A stretch of 64,000 nt of DNA from Oculatella sp. LEGE 06141 (GTDB lineage: Bacteria; Cyanobacteriota; Cyanobacteriia; Elainellales; Elainellaceae), in contig NZ_JADEWO010000009.1 of the NCBI RefSeq assembly GCF_015207605.1, positions 1 through 64,000 on the forward strand, read 5' to 3'. Position numbers and translations under genes: made by a program. Position 1 is the first letter of the stretch; each line of letters opens with the position of its first letter. Positions 16,301 to 22,837 of this stretch are shown one piece after another. Under the pieces are notes generated by a model that saw only the letters and a list, made by a program, of their open reading frames with translations, was not told the DNA's origin and did not search any database.

Positions 16301-18309
16301 TGCACGCCCTGAAACGCGCCAACATTGGGCGTGCCCATGCTCAACACACTGGCATCAACGCCCAACTCCTTAAGAATGGCCTGCGCTTCTCTGGCGATTA
16401 GCCCCCCGGCAGAATGCCCAATCAGGTCAACGCCGATGTCAGGATTGGCCTGCTTGTATTGATACGCTTCTGCGGCCATTCGTACCGCAGCCGGGTTATA
16501 GCCGCGATCGACCGTGCCAGAGACTTGATCGAGGACATCGCGAATCCAGCCGGGTACGTTCTTGGCCGCGTCTGTTTCTACTTCAAATTCGCGGTTCTCA
16601 AACGGGATAACCTTCGCCCCATCAGCAATGTGGGGCTTCAGCGTTTCGGCCATCTTGTGGCTTCGCTGGCCACCTGTTGCAGAGAAGCCCGCCGAGACAA
16701 ACACCACTCGTTTGGTGTCTGGATCAAGCGCTTCAATTGGAGTCATTGGACTCTGCATCCGGCTCGCCATGTCCTTGGCCGAGTTCTTCGCAGACTGTTT
16801 ATATCGTGAGATAACGGCTTCTCTGGGATAGGCCGCCATTGACTGAAGCGATCGCGACAAATCCTTTAATGCCTTTGCCTTAGATGCTTCGTTGTCGGAG
16901 GTAGCGATCGCCTTAGCTAAATCGAGAAAGCTCTTCTTGGCAGATTCCAAATCCTGCTGAATAACCGACTCATCCAGGGATTGATTGAGAATGCTGCCCG
17001 TTCGCTGCGATGCCGCAGCGGCCATGTCCAGTGGCCCACCCTGAGCATCTCCAGGCAGCGTAACTCCATATTTCTGGAGGACTGGCGCAAACGCCTCCTT
17101 GATATCTCCCAACTTATCGATCCGCGTCACCAGGGCATTGAGCGTGTCCACGCCAGACACACCCGCGCCAAATCCCCCGGCCTTGCGCCCTGCATCAACA
17201 ACCGATCGCCCGGTTCGTTCCTCTAGTTTTTCGATCGCTCCTGTTGCAAAGCGTTCGCCATATGCCGAGCCAATGCCTTGATAGAAACCCTCCAGAACGC
17301 CGCGAATCGGTTTGGTCAGGACTTTAGCTGGCAACGTTGCCGCCTTCTCCACCTTGCCCACAACGTCACGCTTGACCTGGCGCTCAAACTTCTCAACTCG
17401 CCCAGTAACGCCACGTTCTGGCGCATACAGCTTTTGGACAGTCTTTTGAAGTCGGTCTACCTCTTTGGCTAAGACATGCCCAATGCCGAGAAACTGGATA
17501 CCCCCAAACTGCTTTTTAAGGATGCTGGAGGTCAATCCTAAAACTCTGGTGAATCCTTCCTCCAATGCCAGGTCAACAACGGGGATGAGTGTCCGCTCTA
17601 ACACGCGCCCAACAATAATGTCAGCCGCCTTCCCGACTACTCCTTCTTTCTGTTGCTCAACAACAACCTGGACTTTTTGCTTAGCGCTGCCGCCTGCTGC
17701 GCCTGCTGGAGCTGCCGGGTTGGATTGATACCTGCCAACCTGCTGTGACGATTTGTAGGTGCGGTTTGTTTGTTCCTGTAGCCCAACGAGTCGCGCCTCT
17801 GCTGCGTCGATGTCGCTGGTGTCTACCCGTGGCTTGATTGGATGATTTTCTAGATAGGTGGAGACCTCCGAAACACGTCTCTTCGTGTCGGCAAGCCGCT
17901 GATCTAGCTGGTCTAGCGGCTCAAGGTCAACCTCAACCTTGAGCGGATTGCTTTTGAGATAAGTAGAAAGTTCTCTGATCTGCTTTTTGGTATCATCCAG
18001 CCGCCGCTCCAGTAAATCTAGCTCGGCAAAGTTGACGTAAACCTTAAGCGGATTAGCTTTGAAGAATTTCTGAACTGTTTTAGCGTGCCGCACCTTTAAG
18101 TCAAGGTGCTGGTTCAGCTTGGTTAACGCATTGTCGTTAACCTTTGGGGTTAACACGGTCAGGTTGCGATTGGTATGCCGAAAGCTGGCTTCAATCTCTT
18201 TGCCAATTTCGATCGCAACCCGATGCGCTTCTTCCAGGCCAGCGTTATAGCCGGAAGCATCAAGTCCGAGTTCGAGAATCAGACTACCAAGCGTTGTCCC
18301 CTCACTCAT
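10342..18309 (-). CDS. Tail tape-measure protein with embedded hydrolase and peptidase-like segments
   Basis: The product has about 2,655 residues. ATG 18309 overlaps the GT-frame stop (ATGAGTGA). It sets tail length and fills the tail lumen. Residues about 30-170 carry repeated charged helices (LE.RL.DTKK.I.ELSTYL). A segment at about 520-760 reads as an alpha/beta-hydrolase: VVFVSAGFSATGG, nucleophile elbow GHSAGG with Ser 633, candidate His 700. Residues about 810-850 look SAP-like (DLKRIAESMSLKG, LNKSQLSDKI). At 1091-1095 HELRH is an HExxH zinc-peptidase motif in LTHELRHAAQLGYG. Residues about 1270-1440 match the tape-measure domain TIGR02675 (GKIGAEEMRGQLSEVGG). Hydrophobic membrane-type segments occur near 1235-1265 and 1480-1555. 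The last 1,000 residues are Gln/Glu-rich coiled coil. Tail length would be near 400 nm if 0.15 nm per residue applies. Confidence 0.9.
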   Translation of the reverse strand: MSEGTTLGSLILELGLDASGYNAGLEEAHRVAIEIGKEIEASFRHTNRNLTVLTPKVNDNALTKLNQHLDLKVRHAKTVQKFFKANPLKVYVNFAELDLLERRLDDTKKQIRELSTYLKSNPLKVEVDLEPLDQLDQRLADTKRRVSEVSTYLENHPIKPRVDTSDIDAAEARLVGLQEQTNRTYKSSQQVGRYQSNPAAPAGAAGGSAKQKVQVVVEQQKEGVVGKAADIIVGRVLERTLIPVVDLALEEGFTRVLGLTSSILKKQFGGIQFLGIGHVLAKEVDRLQKTVQKLYAPERGVTGRVEKFERQVKRDVVGKVEKAATLPAKVLTKPIRGVLEGFYQGIGSAYGERFATGAIEKLEERTGRSVVDAGRKAGGFGAGVSGVDTLNALVTRIDKLGDIKEAFAPVLQKYGVTLPGDAQGGPLDMAAAASQRTGSILNQSLDESVIQQDLESAKKSFLDLAKAIATSDNEASKAKALKDLSRSLQSMAAYPREAVISRYKQSAKNSAKDMASRMQSPMTPIEALDPDTKRVVFVSAGFSATGGQRSHKMAETLKPHIADGAKVIPFENREFEVETDAAKNVPGWIRDVLDQVSGTVDRGYNPAAVRMAAEAYQYKQANPDIGVDLIGHSAGGLIAREAQAILKELGVDASVLSMGTPNVGAFQGVQDNAIALMGAGDALRYAGDSSSPIVDGVGGHELPLYADDPKVQGLLKQFTAGGITPELLKEVQALTHDAPEAASALEKLTKRVQDLNQNASQKVQQAAQTVRSKMPNASAAQPTPAPTTQPTPAPITQPVESPQPEPIDLEGLKQDLGALSKIDLKRIAESMSLKGTSKLNKSQLSDKIVAADAEAAKRMTMERKLLNDFIQTEKQIGSQLQEAEKLSGDARTNALEAVRQATVEHISMMDALQGQIQTPNFRSEYGLVKGRAQHRLNTSAGITPEQIENERDRLSSNETQPSETRSDADIGLARVRITPDAQLTRSFQEARKRITQAMQVNRIWQRQTAKSFDKTYAEFAREIASLSKVEMKSSDLPKLVVDDQKLKQMGVKALYDFQRNQIIVSKEIEKILSENPRRLAQYSDELKDLTHELRHAAQLGYGQKSISKIAAGEQEFGLELVGESDASESANSLANYSLQAVQEQAYKRSGYVFSPEESATIKAAETDAYSFEEQTPDIINSVASNLRTQAKDDFDYISDIAAEATDAMVQSFTQSHPVIAGIFGKIAKDGKTMGVSLLGAFAAFKVLQTLTGLFMKFAPASLAVATSMEQVGNNFNFAYGSMAKGQSAMREVRAQAKALGTDVRAALEGNAQLAMAARGTRLEGSITKKMGESMEEAVSISGLTNEQQGRAYTAIAQMIGKGKIGAEEMRGQLSEVGGIFSSSYQILARAAGTSTQELEGMMQRGELLSEEYIPKFFAQMSAESATGLPDAASSSQASINRFNSSLLELQENLGKPLLPARNTGLDALSKGMEVAQKSASFLLTGLVLLVSKGVLVLLESTLGLLAKLGLAGPVMKFFAGAIRGAIPAIAQLAATTFVFSTLIDIAFAFGKAFTDAGGEIRKFTEQSGKNIDNYRMKLESLQDVSVPTPGKGQRLPGAGYSVDNGIGDTGEVLLPGWLGKIERFIQEDKLGQMTGFSLPMRSYGQLRAEQQSLAADDLISQGWKIEDDVRGLFEQQARGKGPLADVVRIEGDLEGVQAERRALLPGDVEGRRALDNREQELLQQLEKPREVVAEIQSSQVKQIEFYEAAIVKAQEAGDQSTVDRLNAAMERAIKRQDQLNAILGKTADVLGRLTRGFADVQGQLERTNMELDRSAATARKSIASTQIAGVRPGELEFARSQIEQDDMKSRMSANQQAADQMENLLNTPDVLEALDSVGIKSVDEINPTSLQARIAVMGDSPQKDLLNQAADQKKQLDQLRTESVSIDAQIEESKAQAIQRLRDTATQVYDFFRGIEQSAKEVQLNAQQTALQAKTTQAQGRLKSALVGFQESFIGDFVESLIGLVDALSKPMNDAIAAQQQILGAQNQYFSQLQQAFQLQQQLPSVGQVVGQYAPVPGMMPQEQENLGGTDNLPDLNGQIAPIALPTGEAAPQMGMVPAATAQPGITPDGRQFGMNLQGLQQANPLQAATFGQQGVNSAVAIAGQNYQTQVNSINQQLAASQQFAKIEAQLQMSQASYGLWRANRQMDDSARGQTRTVEDLMARGQVETPELQLQNTLRGMGREFEDGLRGMDDFKRGLQQTVDQAELLQTTIQQGISQGILPQEMGQFLPQLDETIRTSSDRLAVLQSNMQQYRDAYDQAVQFQLEEAKRLEEERGFQAQQRAVGLDVQLYGAQAQAARNRGDGAIARGLDFRAKTLETQSQFDGQLRELSELKRTGQLTADEFERMKVTLEQLNQVSLGNLRDEFEQAEANRLFQVGQRESGIGVELLRAQAEREKLMGGGDSWRSMELEMQAREQEMRSGFEARIHEMQELQRQGELTRAEFGRMAEQLQELNQTSLQNLRMEMDQAFLKSGGMILSREESSKLQDANRMLNQAREQGGTASAASIVASQNENNPYFEEILSRGNQGYILKLAELMDEGGFKGKLQADSLARAFDAGQINQSELSEKLDRLIEATERANGRPNLTINNVDDLGLAGRIYSDISRSNALDSGI

Positions 18310-19536
18310 CGTCTTCTGCCTCCACCAGTTCCACGACCTCTTCGAATTGCCCAATCACTGCGACTACATTGGGCGGTAGTTTGCTGGCGAGAATGGCTTC
18401 CGCCAACACTTGTGCGGTGCGATCGCTCAACCGCCGTTGATGCACTTTTGCTTCAGACGGGAAGGGCAGCAGCTCCCACGGCTCCAGCTTCTTGCTGTCC
18501 TTGCCGCCGAAACCATTGAACAAACCGCTCCAGCCGATCGCATGAATGGAAGATTGAGCATTGGCCTCCTGTCGCTGGCGACGGGTGTAAAACTCAAGCG
18601 CTTGAAATATCAGCCAGTCAGGCTGACTGCCGAAATTCTCGTAATTGAATCGTTCATCTCGGCAGCCGCAATACTGGAGTTGCCAGAAAATCTCGCCCCA
18701 ATCTATTGGGCTGCGGCTGGCAAGGCGCTTGAGGAGTCGGAGGCTAGGTTCTTTCCCTCCGCATCTTCAGCAGGCTTTGCTTCCTCTTGCTCTGCCAGTC
18801 CGGTCATCTCGGCCTGGTAGAAGTTGTAAATGCGGATGATTAATTCTTCGGTTAGACACTCACGGGTGTGGTCTTCAGTCCAGTCAGCATCGCCAATCAT
18901 GAGCTTGCCCGTCTCAAACTCACAGAGATAGCCGATCGCTTCATCTGCCAGGTTCTGAGCCAACGACTTGATCGTGACAACTTCTGCGCCAACTTCATGC
19001 GCTCCATCAACCTCAACCTTGAGGTAGCCGAACTTGATTTTTTGACCGTCGGCGATCGCAAAACTCAGCGGCTCTACGGTCAATGAGGTAGAGGTTGCTT
19101 TAGCCGGAACAACTAATTGCACCGGGTAAGCCACCCGATGACGAATGAATAAAGAGGCGGCTTTGATTGCCGTTGAGGCTGTATCTTCTCTCAGGTTCAA
19201 CAGGTCAGCCGCCTCATCGGCGCTGAGATGGTCGTAAAGCGAGGGCATCTCTTCATCGGTCGCGCTGCCGTCAGCCGCGTCTTTGGTTGGCATGGCAAAC
19301 AGGCGCTTACGAGCCTCAGATTTGCTAATGCCTTCTTCCTGTGCCAGTCGCTTAATCGCTTGCTGGAGAATCAGTTGCACCTTCGCCTGCCGATTACCCG
19401 CTTCTTGCAAATCAACTGGGTTCTCGCAGGGTGAGATGCCACCACGCTTTAGTAGATGAACAATGCCAACTTCGGGAGTACCGATCGCCCGGATTTCAGT
19501 CTTAGGAGCAACCAAAAACGGTAAAGCTTTTTTCAT
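18302..19536 (-). CDS. GT-type tail assembly chaperone fusion made by -1 frameshift
   Basis: Reading starts at ATG 19536 in the G frame and slips back one base at heptamer GGGAAAG (18757 down to 18751). It then continues without a stop to TGA 18302-18304. The added T part is about 150 residues (SPIDWGEIFWQLQYCGC, YTRRQRQEANAQSSIHAIGW, then an acidic end VVELVEAEDDE). G and GT chaperones coat the tape measure and recruit tube protein in long-tailed phages, with GT the minor product. The T end overlaps the start of the tape measure, as in lambda-like tail operons. Both the frame and the heptamer were checked base by base. Confidence 0.85.
18703..19536 (-). CDS. G-type tail assembly chaperone
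   Basis: A 277-residue protein starting MKKALPFLVAPKTEIRAIG and ending at TAG 18703-18705 after an acidic Ala/Ser-rich tail. It has a central helical region (residues about 45-110) and a C-terminal helical part with NFYQAEMTGL. It lies between the tail tube and the tape measure, the standard chaperone position. Most ribosomes should make this form; a minority shift at 18751-18757 to make the GT fusion. A GTRGGAAC-type element lies 36 nt upstream of its ATG. Confidence 0.8.
   Translation of the reverse strand: MKKALPFLVAPKTEIRAIGTPEVGIVHLLKRGGISPCENPVDLQEAGNRQAKVQLILQQAIKRLAQEEGISKSEARKRLFAMPTKDAADGSATDEEMPSLYDHLSADEAADLLNLREDTASTAIKAASLFIRHRVAYPVQLVVPAKATSTSLTVEPLSFAIADGQKIKFGYLKVEVDGAHEVGAEVVTIKSLAQNLADEAIGYLCEFETGKLMIGDADWTEDHTRECLTEELIIRIYNFYQAEMTGLAEQEEAKPAEDAEGKNLASDSSSALPAAAQ
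18751..18757 (-). other. Programmed -1 ribosomal frameshift site GGGAAAG
   Basis: In the zero frame the codons read GAG GGA AAG AAC, so G GGA AAG fits the X XXY YYZ rule. It is the same heptamer used by phage lambda G/GT. The -1 frame is open for about 150 codons downstream. Confidence 0.9.
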
Positions 19537-19572
19537 GGAAATTCTCGACTAATGTCTCAACGCTGGTCGAGA

Positions 19573-19580
19573 TTTCCCAC
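19573..19580 (-). promoter_or_regulatory. GTRGGAAC-type element upstream of the G chaperone gene
   Basis: GTGGGAAA lies in sense orientation 36 nt before the ATG and is followed, 12 nt after the first G of GGAA, by CAGCGTTGAGAC. That string is identical in sequence and spacing to the copy at 1224-1231. Confidence 0.35.
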
Positions 19581-19583
19581 GGG

Positions 19584-19844
19584 CTATGCCAGCTTGAATT
19601 CCAGGCGATCGCTCACATCCGTCATCACCACAAAGGTCAACGTTTGTCTGGCGCGGTCTGGCACCCAGATCTCATATTGTTCATCCGAGTTGCCGCCCAC
19701 AGGCTGAAGGATCACGGTTTCGTCTAATCCTCTGGAGAACTGAGCCAGTCCACAGGTCAGCCTGCCATCGCCAATCGTGACGTTGACCAGAAGAACCTTC
19801 CAGTCTGCCGATCGCAGCAGTTTATGCGTCAGCGGGTTGCTCAC
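19584..19844 (-). CDS. Small phage tail-region protein
   Basis: An 86-residue beta-rich protein starting at GTG 19844 with GAGG seven bases upstream; it overlaps the end of the previous gene by 23 bases. Sequence features include ADWKVLLVNVTIGDGRLTCG and a final LTFVVMTDVSDRLEFKLA. No family is recognised. It lies between the tail tube gene and the G chaperone, where small tail completion or regulatory proteins are often found. Confidence 0.55.
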   Translation of the reverse strand: MSNPLTHKLLRSADWKVLLVNVTIGDGRLTCGLAQFSRGLDETVILQPVGGNSDEQYEIWVPDRARQTLTFVVMTDVSDRLEFKLA

Positions 19845-20151
19845 GTCTACCTCTGCCTCGGCGAGCTGGTGCTACTGTTGGCTCTTCTGCAACCCAAGGG
19901 TCTTGTACTGCTGTGCCAGTAGGGTTCTGACCTGGCGCAGGCGGTTCATCATCAGTCAGGCGATCGCTCGGCACATAGCCATAGAGCGCGGGTTCATCCA
20001 ATGTTTGAACCAGGCATTCTGCGCTAGTTTTCAAGACTTTGACCGGAGTATTGGGGGCGATCGCCACCCGAACTCCAGATAAAACTGGAAATTCACCTTC
20101 GTAGCGCATGAAATCGGGCTGAAAATGCTCGGTTTGTGTGGTCTTCGTCAT
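19822..20151 (-). CDS. Small phage tail-region protein with basic, proline-rich C-terminus
   Basis: The protein has 109 residues. The first 70 form a possible small beta domain (GEFPVLSGVRVAIAPNTPVK, LYGYVPSDRL). The last 40 are disordered, with Pro/Ala and a basic RRGRGRREQ patch. No family is recognised. It is the first gene after the hairpin that follows the tail tube gene and is coupled to the 86-residue gene downstream. Confidence 0.55.
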   Translation of the reverse strand: MTKTTQTEHFQPDFMRYEGEFPVLSGVRVAIAPNTPVKVLKTSAECLVQTLDEPALYGYVPSDRLTDDEPPAPGQNPTGTAVQDPWVAEEPTVAPARRGRGRREQPADA

Positions 20152-20183
20152 GGGTCAACCTAATAGCTGAAAACTTCAAAGCT

Positions 20184-20212
20184 AGGCTCTATTCCTATTA
20201 GAAATAGAGCCT
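20184..20212 (-). terminator. Hairpin after the tail tube gene (attenuator or weak terminator)
   Basis: Ten-bp perfect arms AGGCTCTATT/AATAGAGCCT enclose a nine-base loop, 32 nt past the tube gene stop. The minus-strand T-run is poor (AGCTTTGAAGTTTTC), so partial termination or 3' end protection of the abundant tube mRNA is more likely than a full stop. Confidence 0.6.
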
Positions 20213-20243
20213 AAAAGCGTTGACAGTAATGAAACTGAGAGAA

Positions 20244-20975
20244 TTAAGCGTTCTTTGCGCTGAGGTACGAAACAGCAGGCGTATAAACGTAGCTCAAGCC
20301 TTGACCTTGCAACTGGAAGGTATATTTCACGATGTCGCGCAGGGCAGCGGAGAAGTTGAGGTTCATCACCTTGCCAGCACCCTCAAACTTTTCGCCAGAA
20401 GGTAAAAGCAGTTCAAAGTAGATTTCGTTCCGCGCCTGGCTGTCATCCAGGATGAGTGGAGCAACGATTTTATCCATTGCGCGATCGCCCTGAATCCGGT
20501 TGCCAGAGCACTGGAAGTTCCGGTTAATGCCCGTCACCACAGACTCTTGACCGAAACCAGACAGGAAGTTTGTTACGTCCACGGTGGTCGTTTCAGCGCT
20601 AGGAGACGCTTCAGTAAGACCGAGCAACGGTAGCAGGGCGCGAGTGCTTGTGGTTGCGCCGCTGGCAATGTTGGCGCTTGTAGGAGCAAGCAGATTGAGA
20701 GTGGTAGGAGTGGTTTGATCCACGATCGCATCATCCCGCACGATGACAGACACCGCACCGAACGTCAGCGAGCTACCCGCCGCGATGTACAGATCATCGT
20801 TGGCTTGCAGGTTACCGCCTGATGCGGTTACAGAAAGAGCCACCGCGCCGCTATTCGCAAGCGTAGTGGTGGTCAGGGTATATTGAGCGGGAACGCGGCT
20901 GTTAGTAGCCAACTTCCCGACAAGAAGCTTTGTGCCCTCGGTGATCACGACGGCTGAAGCGTAATTAATAGGCAT
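20244..20975 (-). CDS. Major tail tube protein
   Basis: A 243-residue beta-rich, Ala/Thr/Ser-rich protein with a typical tube-protein course: N-terminal MPINYASAVVITEGTKLLVG, a central insert-like stretch (residues about 70-120) and a C-terminal core (FELLLPSGEKFEGAGKVMN, IVKYTFQLQGQGLSYVYTP). It has its own 5' leader between a terminator and the ATG, and a hairpin behind it, as expected for a highly expressed structural gene. No sheath gene lies next to it, which argues for a non-contractile tail. Confidence 0.75.
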   Translation of the reverse strand: MPINYASAVVITEGTKLLVGKLATNSRVPAQYTLTTTTLANSGAVALSVTASGGNLQANDDLYIAAGSSLTFGAVSVIVRDDAIVDQTTPTTLNLLAPTSANIASGATTSTRALLPLLGLTEASPSAETTTVDVTNFLSGFGQESVVTGINRNFQCSGNRIQGDRAMDKIVAPLILDDSQARNEIYFELLLPSGEKFEGAGKVMNLNFSAALRDIVKYTFQLQGQGLSYVYTPAVSYLSAKNA

Positions 20976-21007
20976 ATGGGATATCCCTCTTGCATGGCTG
21001 CATTGGG

Positions 21008-21015
21008 GTTCCCAC
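21008..21015 (-). promoter_or_regulatory. GTRGGAAC element upstream of the tail tube gene
   Basis: GTGGGAAC lies in sense orientation 32 nt before the ATG, downstream of a terminator and a family A palindrome. It could belong to an internal promoter or leader for this gene. Confidence 0.4.
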
Positions 21016-21060
21016 GCCTATTTGGGCTGGGGTGTAGGGCTAGATTGGGCGATCGCCTAT

Positions 21061-21085
21061 CCAAATCCGCAACGGTTGCGGAAAT
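21061..21085. repeat. Dispersed palindrome, family A
   Basis: CCAAATCCGCAAC pairs with GTTGCGGAAAT with imperfect outer bases. The repeat lies in the intergenic region between a terminator and the tail tube gene. Confidence 0.65.
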
Positions 21086-21088
21086 GAA

Positions 21089-21120
21089 CAAAAAAATAAG
21101 ACCCTGGCAACCAGAGTCTT
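21089..21120 (-). terminator. Intrinsic terminator inside the structural block
   Basis: On the minus strand, AAGACTCTGG and CCAGGGTCTT form a ten-bp stem with a 3-nt loop and one wobble, followed by A and seven T. It lies 23 nt after the 21143-21547 stop and upstream of the tail tube gene. Confidence 0.85.
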
Positions 21121-21142
21121 ACTGTTATCCCGCAAAGCACTT

Positions 21143-21547
21143 TCACTCCAATGGATTGAGCACCTTAGGCGCATAAATCCAAAACTTGCATTGTTCCAGC
21201 TTTAAACTGGTTGGCGGTTGATAGTTCGGTTGTCGCTTCATTGGAAACGCCGCTTCAACCTTGCGTTTGGCGATCGCCAGCGCTGCATCACTGCTGAAAT
21301 TAACCAGCTCCACTACCCAGGAATAATCAGCAAACCTCTGCCCGCTCGACATAGGAGTTACATTCCCGTGGGGCACTGGCTGAATCGTGCAGCGCAGCCC
21401 CTTTGTTTCCAATACCGCAGGCACAACCGTGCCGCGCCAAATGGCAGGATTGCCGTTGTTGAAATCGCCCAACTCATCGACCAGAATCGTTTTTAGCTTG
21501 GCTTCTAGAGCCTCAAGTTCCAGGCGCAGTTGCTCTCGTTCGTCCAT
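21143..21547 (-). CDS. Probable tail terminator/head-tail joining protein
   Basis: The protein has 134 residues. An N-terminal amphipathic helix (REQLRLELEALEAKLKTIL) is followed by a beta domain with WRGTVVPAVLETKGLRCTIQ and YSWVVELVNFS. It is the last gene before the tube gene, the usual site of the tail terminator (gpU-like) protein. TAATG coupling to the upstream gene is present. Family assignment rests on position and general shape only. Confidence 0.5.
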   Translation of the reverse strand: MDEREQLRLELEALEAKLKTILVDELGDFNNGNPAIWRGTVVPAVLETKGLRCTIQPVPHGNVTPMSSGQRFADYSWVVELVNFSSDAALAIAKRKVEAAFPMKRQPNYQPPTSLKLEQCKFWIYAPKVLNPLE

Positions 21548-21921
21548 TATTCAAACTCCAACGATTGAGATCTCTTCAGCTCGCCAGAGTCGTCAATGGT
21601 CTCCCAGTTGGGCGCGTCCTTATGCCGCTTCTTGCCCGTGCTCTTGATATCCCATTGGTGGTGTTCAATGGTCTCTTTAAAGCGATCGCCCAACTCTTCA
21701 GCCGTCGCTTCAAAGGCAGTATTGATATCGCCGTCGTATTTCTCAGCAAACAACTCTTCTAGGTTGGTCTCTGCAATCACCACTTCAGTCCACGGGCGAT
21801 CGCGGTCTTTGAACCCTGTCAGGCTTGGCTCGCCGTTGTGAGTTTGCTCTGCGTGTTCAGCTCCCCAAATAAAGGTTGCTTTGCGATCGGTGATATCAGG
21901 CGGATTCCAGTTCAGTTCCAT
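21547..21921 (-). CDS. Probable tail completion/head-tail joining protein
   Basis: The protein has about 124 residues. ATG 21921 is chosen because GGAG lies 8 nt upstream, inside the end of the preceding gene. It is acidic and helical in the middle (LEELFAEKYDGDINTAFEA, GDRFKETIEHHQWDIK), and the C-terminus is charged with SGELKRSQSLEFE. This resembles the HK97 gp10/minor tail completion type in size, position and the late basic segment, but the match is not clear enough to name. Confidence 0.5.
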   Translation of the reverse strand: MELNWNPPDITDRKATFIWGAEHAEQTHNGEPSLTGFKDRDRPWTEVVIAETNLEELFAEKYDGDINTAFEATAEELGDRFKETIEHHQWDIKSTGKKRHKDAPNWETIDDSGELKRSQSLEFE

Positions 21922-21923
21922 GG

Positions 21924-22319
21924 CTACTCCGGAATAAACCAACCGACAATCTTGGTGCCTGTCGCCTGCTCAACGATCGCCCCAATCCCTTCTCTGCCAT
22001 AGGGTGGGTTGATTAGCACTAGGCGAAATCTTCCTGACCTGCGGTTGAATGTCAGCGTTGCTTCGGTCTCTTCAGTGATATTCAAAGGCAAAATCATTGG
22101 CGTAATGCAATGCCCTTCCAGGGCGATCGCGTCTCGCTCCACTTGTGGATCGTGCTGCAATAGCCGCTGCGTCGATTCGCTAGCCAGCTTCAGCTTGGCA
22201 GAAACGCTCCGCTGGTTGCAGACAGGCGCAGAGTTGCCAAATTCGTCAGCCTCGCTATCTTCACCCAGCGTCTCGAAGACAATCTGAGCATTCTCAAACC
22301 CTGCAAATACGCCGCTCAT
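21924..22319 (-). CDS. Probable head-tail connector/stopper protein
   Basis: A 131-residue beta-rich protein (LTFNRRSGRFRLVLINPPYG, VEQATGTKIVGWFIPE), with size and position of a head closure/stopper protein between the connector genes and the tail genes. It starts after an intrinsic terminator, a 26-bp palindrome and a GTRGGAAC-type element, so it may open a new transcript. No family is clearly recognised. Confidence 0.45.
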   Translation of the reverse strand: MSGVFAGFENAQIVFETLGEDSEADEFGNSAPVCNQRSVSAKLKLASESTQRLLQHDPQVERDAIALEGHCITPMILPLNITEETEATLTFNRRSGRFRLVLINPPYGREGIGAIVEQATGTKIVGWFIPE

Positions 22320-22346
22320 GCGATTCCTCTAACGGATCGCCTCAGA

Positions 22347-22354
22347 GTTCCCAA
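22347..22354 (-). promoter_or_regulatory. GTRGGAAC-type element upstream of the 21924-22319 gene
   Basis: TTGGGAAC lies in sense orientation 28 nt before the ATG, directly beside the family B palindrome. It is one mismatch from the consensus. Confidence 0.3.
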
Positions 22355-22356
22355 CC

Positions 22357-22382
22357 ACTCAGTCCGGAATTCCGGACTGAGT
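22357..22382. repeat. Dispersed palindrome, family B (CAGTCCGGAATTCCGGACTG), 26 bp perfect
   Basis: A perfect 26-bp palindrome with a central GAATTC, in the gap between two structural genes. A second perfect copy is at 44050-44071, and a diverged copy (one mismatch) lies in the small terminase gene at 32088-32103. Confidence 0.8.
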
Positions 22383-22388
22383 TGCCAA

Positions 22389-22417
22389 TAAAAAAGCGCC
22401 TTTGGCAAAAAGGCGCT
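22389..22417 (-). terminator. Intrinsic terminator after the 22436-22837 gene
   Basis: On the minus strand, AGCGCCTTT and AAAGGCGCT form a nine-bp stem with loop TTGCC, followed by T5-6 and A. It ends the head-gene part of the structural block. Confidence 0.9.
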
Positions 22418-22435
22418 CCCCTTAATATCTAGCTT

Positions 22436-22837
22436 CTATTTGGATACCCATTTTTTGAGTGACAGTAGCGCGGCATCATATCCTGCTTTGGCTGATGCCG
22501 GATCGATTTGCCCTATTTCATCCTCGATCGCCTCAAACCCCTCTGGCACAATCAACGCATTGTCGAGCGATCGCTGCAACTCCAGTAGGGAGGCGATCGG
22601 CACAACCTGCCCGGTGAACTTCACATCATCGGCCTCTTTGATGGTCTGATCGCGGCGCGACTGCTGCAAAAATCGTGCTGCGACGTAGAAGGGGCGATAC
22701 TCTATCCCGTTGTCAGCCAGCCGAATGCCAGACGACATCTCCAATAGTTCAGTGAGATACAGGTCATCCGCCGTGGATGCCGCCGCCCTTTCCCTGGCAC
22801 GCTTGAGCGCAATCTGGATGTCGCCGTATCCCACCAT
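22436..22837 (-). CDS. Hypothetical head-tail connector-region protein
   Basis: The protein has about 133 residues; ATG 22837 overlaps the upstream stop as TGATG. It is helical, with a basic start (IQIALKRARERAAAS) and FYVAARFLQQSRRDQTIKEADDVKF in the middle. The C-terminal half includes PASAKAGYDAALLSLKKW. Size and place (after the gp6-like connector) fit a head-completion or joining protein, but the sequence was not recognised. An intrinsic terminator follows. Confidence 0.5.
   Translation of the reverse strand: MVGYGDIQIALKRARERAAASTADDLYLTELLEMSSGIRLADNGIEYRPFYVAARFLQQSRRDQTIKEADDVKFTGQVVPIASLLELQRSLDNALIVPEGFEAIEDEIGQIDPASAKAGYDAALLSLKKWVSK

Noticed and set aside
10342-22319. Contractile (myovirus) tail for the left block
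   Set aside because: No sheath-sized gene lies between the tube and the connector genes, and the Dit/Tal-like order is that of long non-contractile tails.
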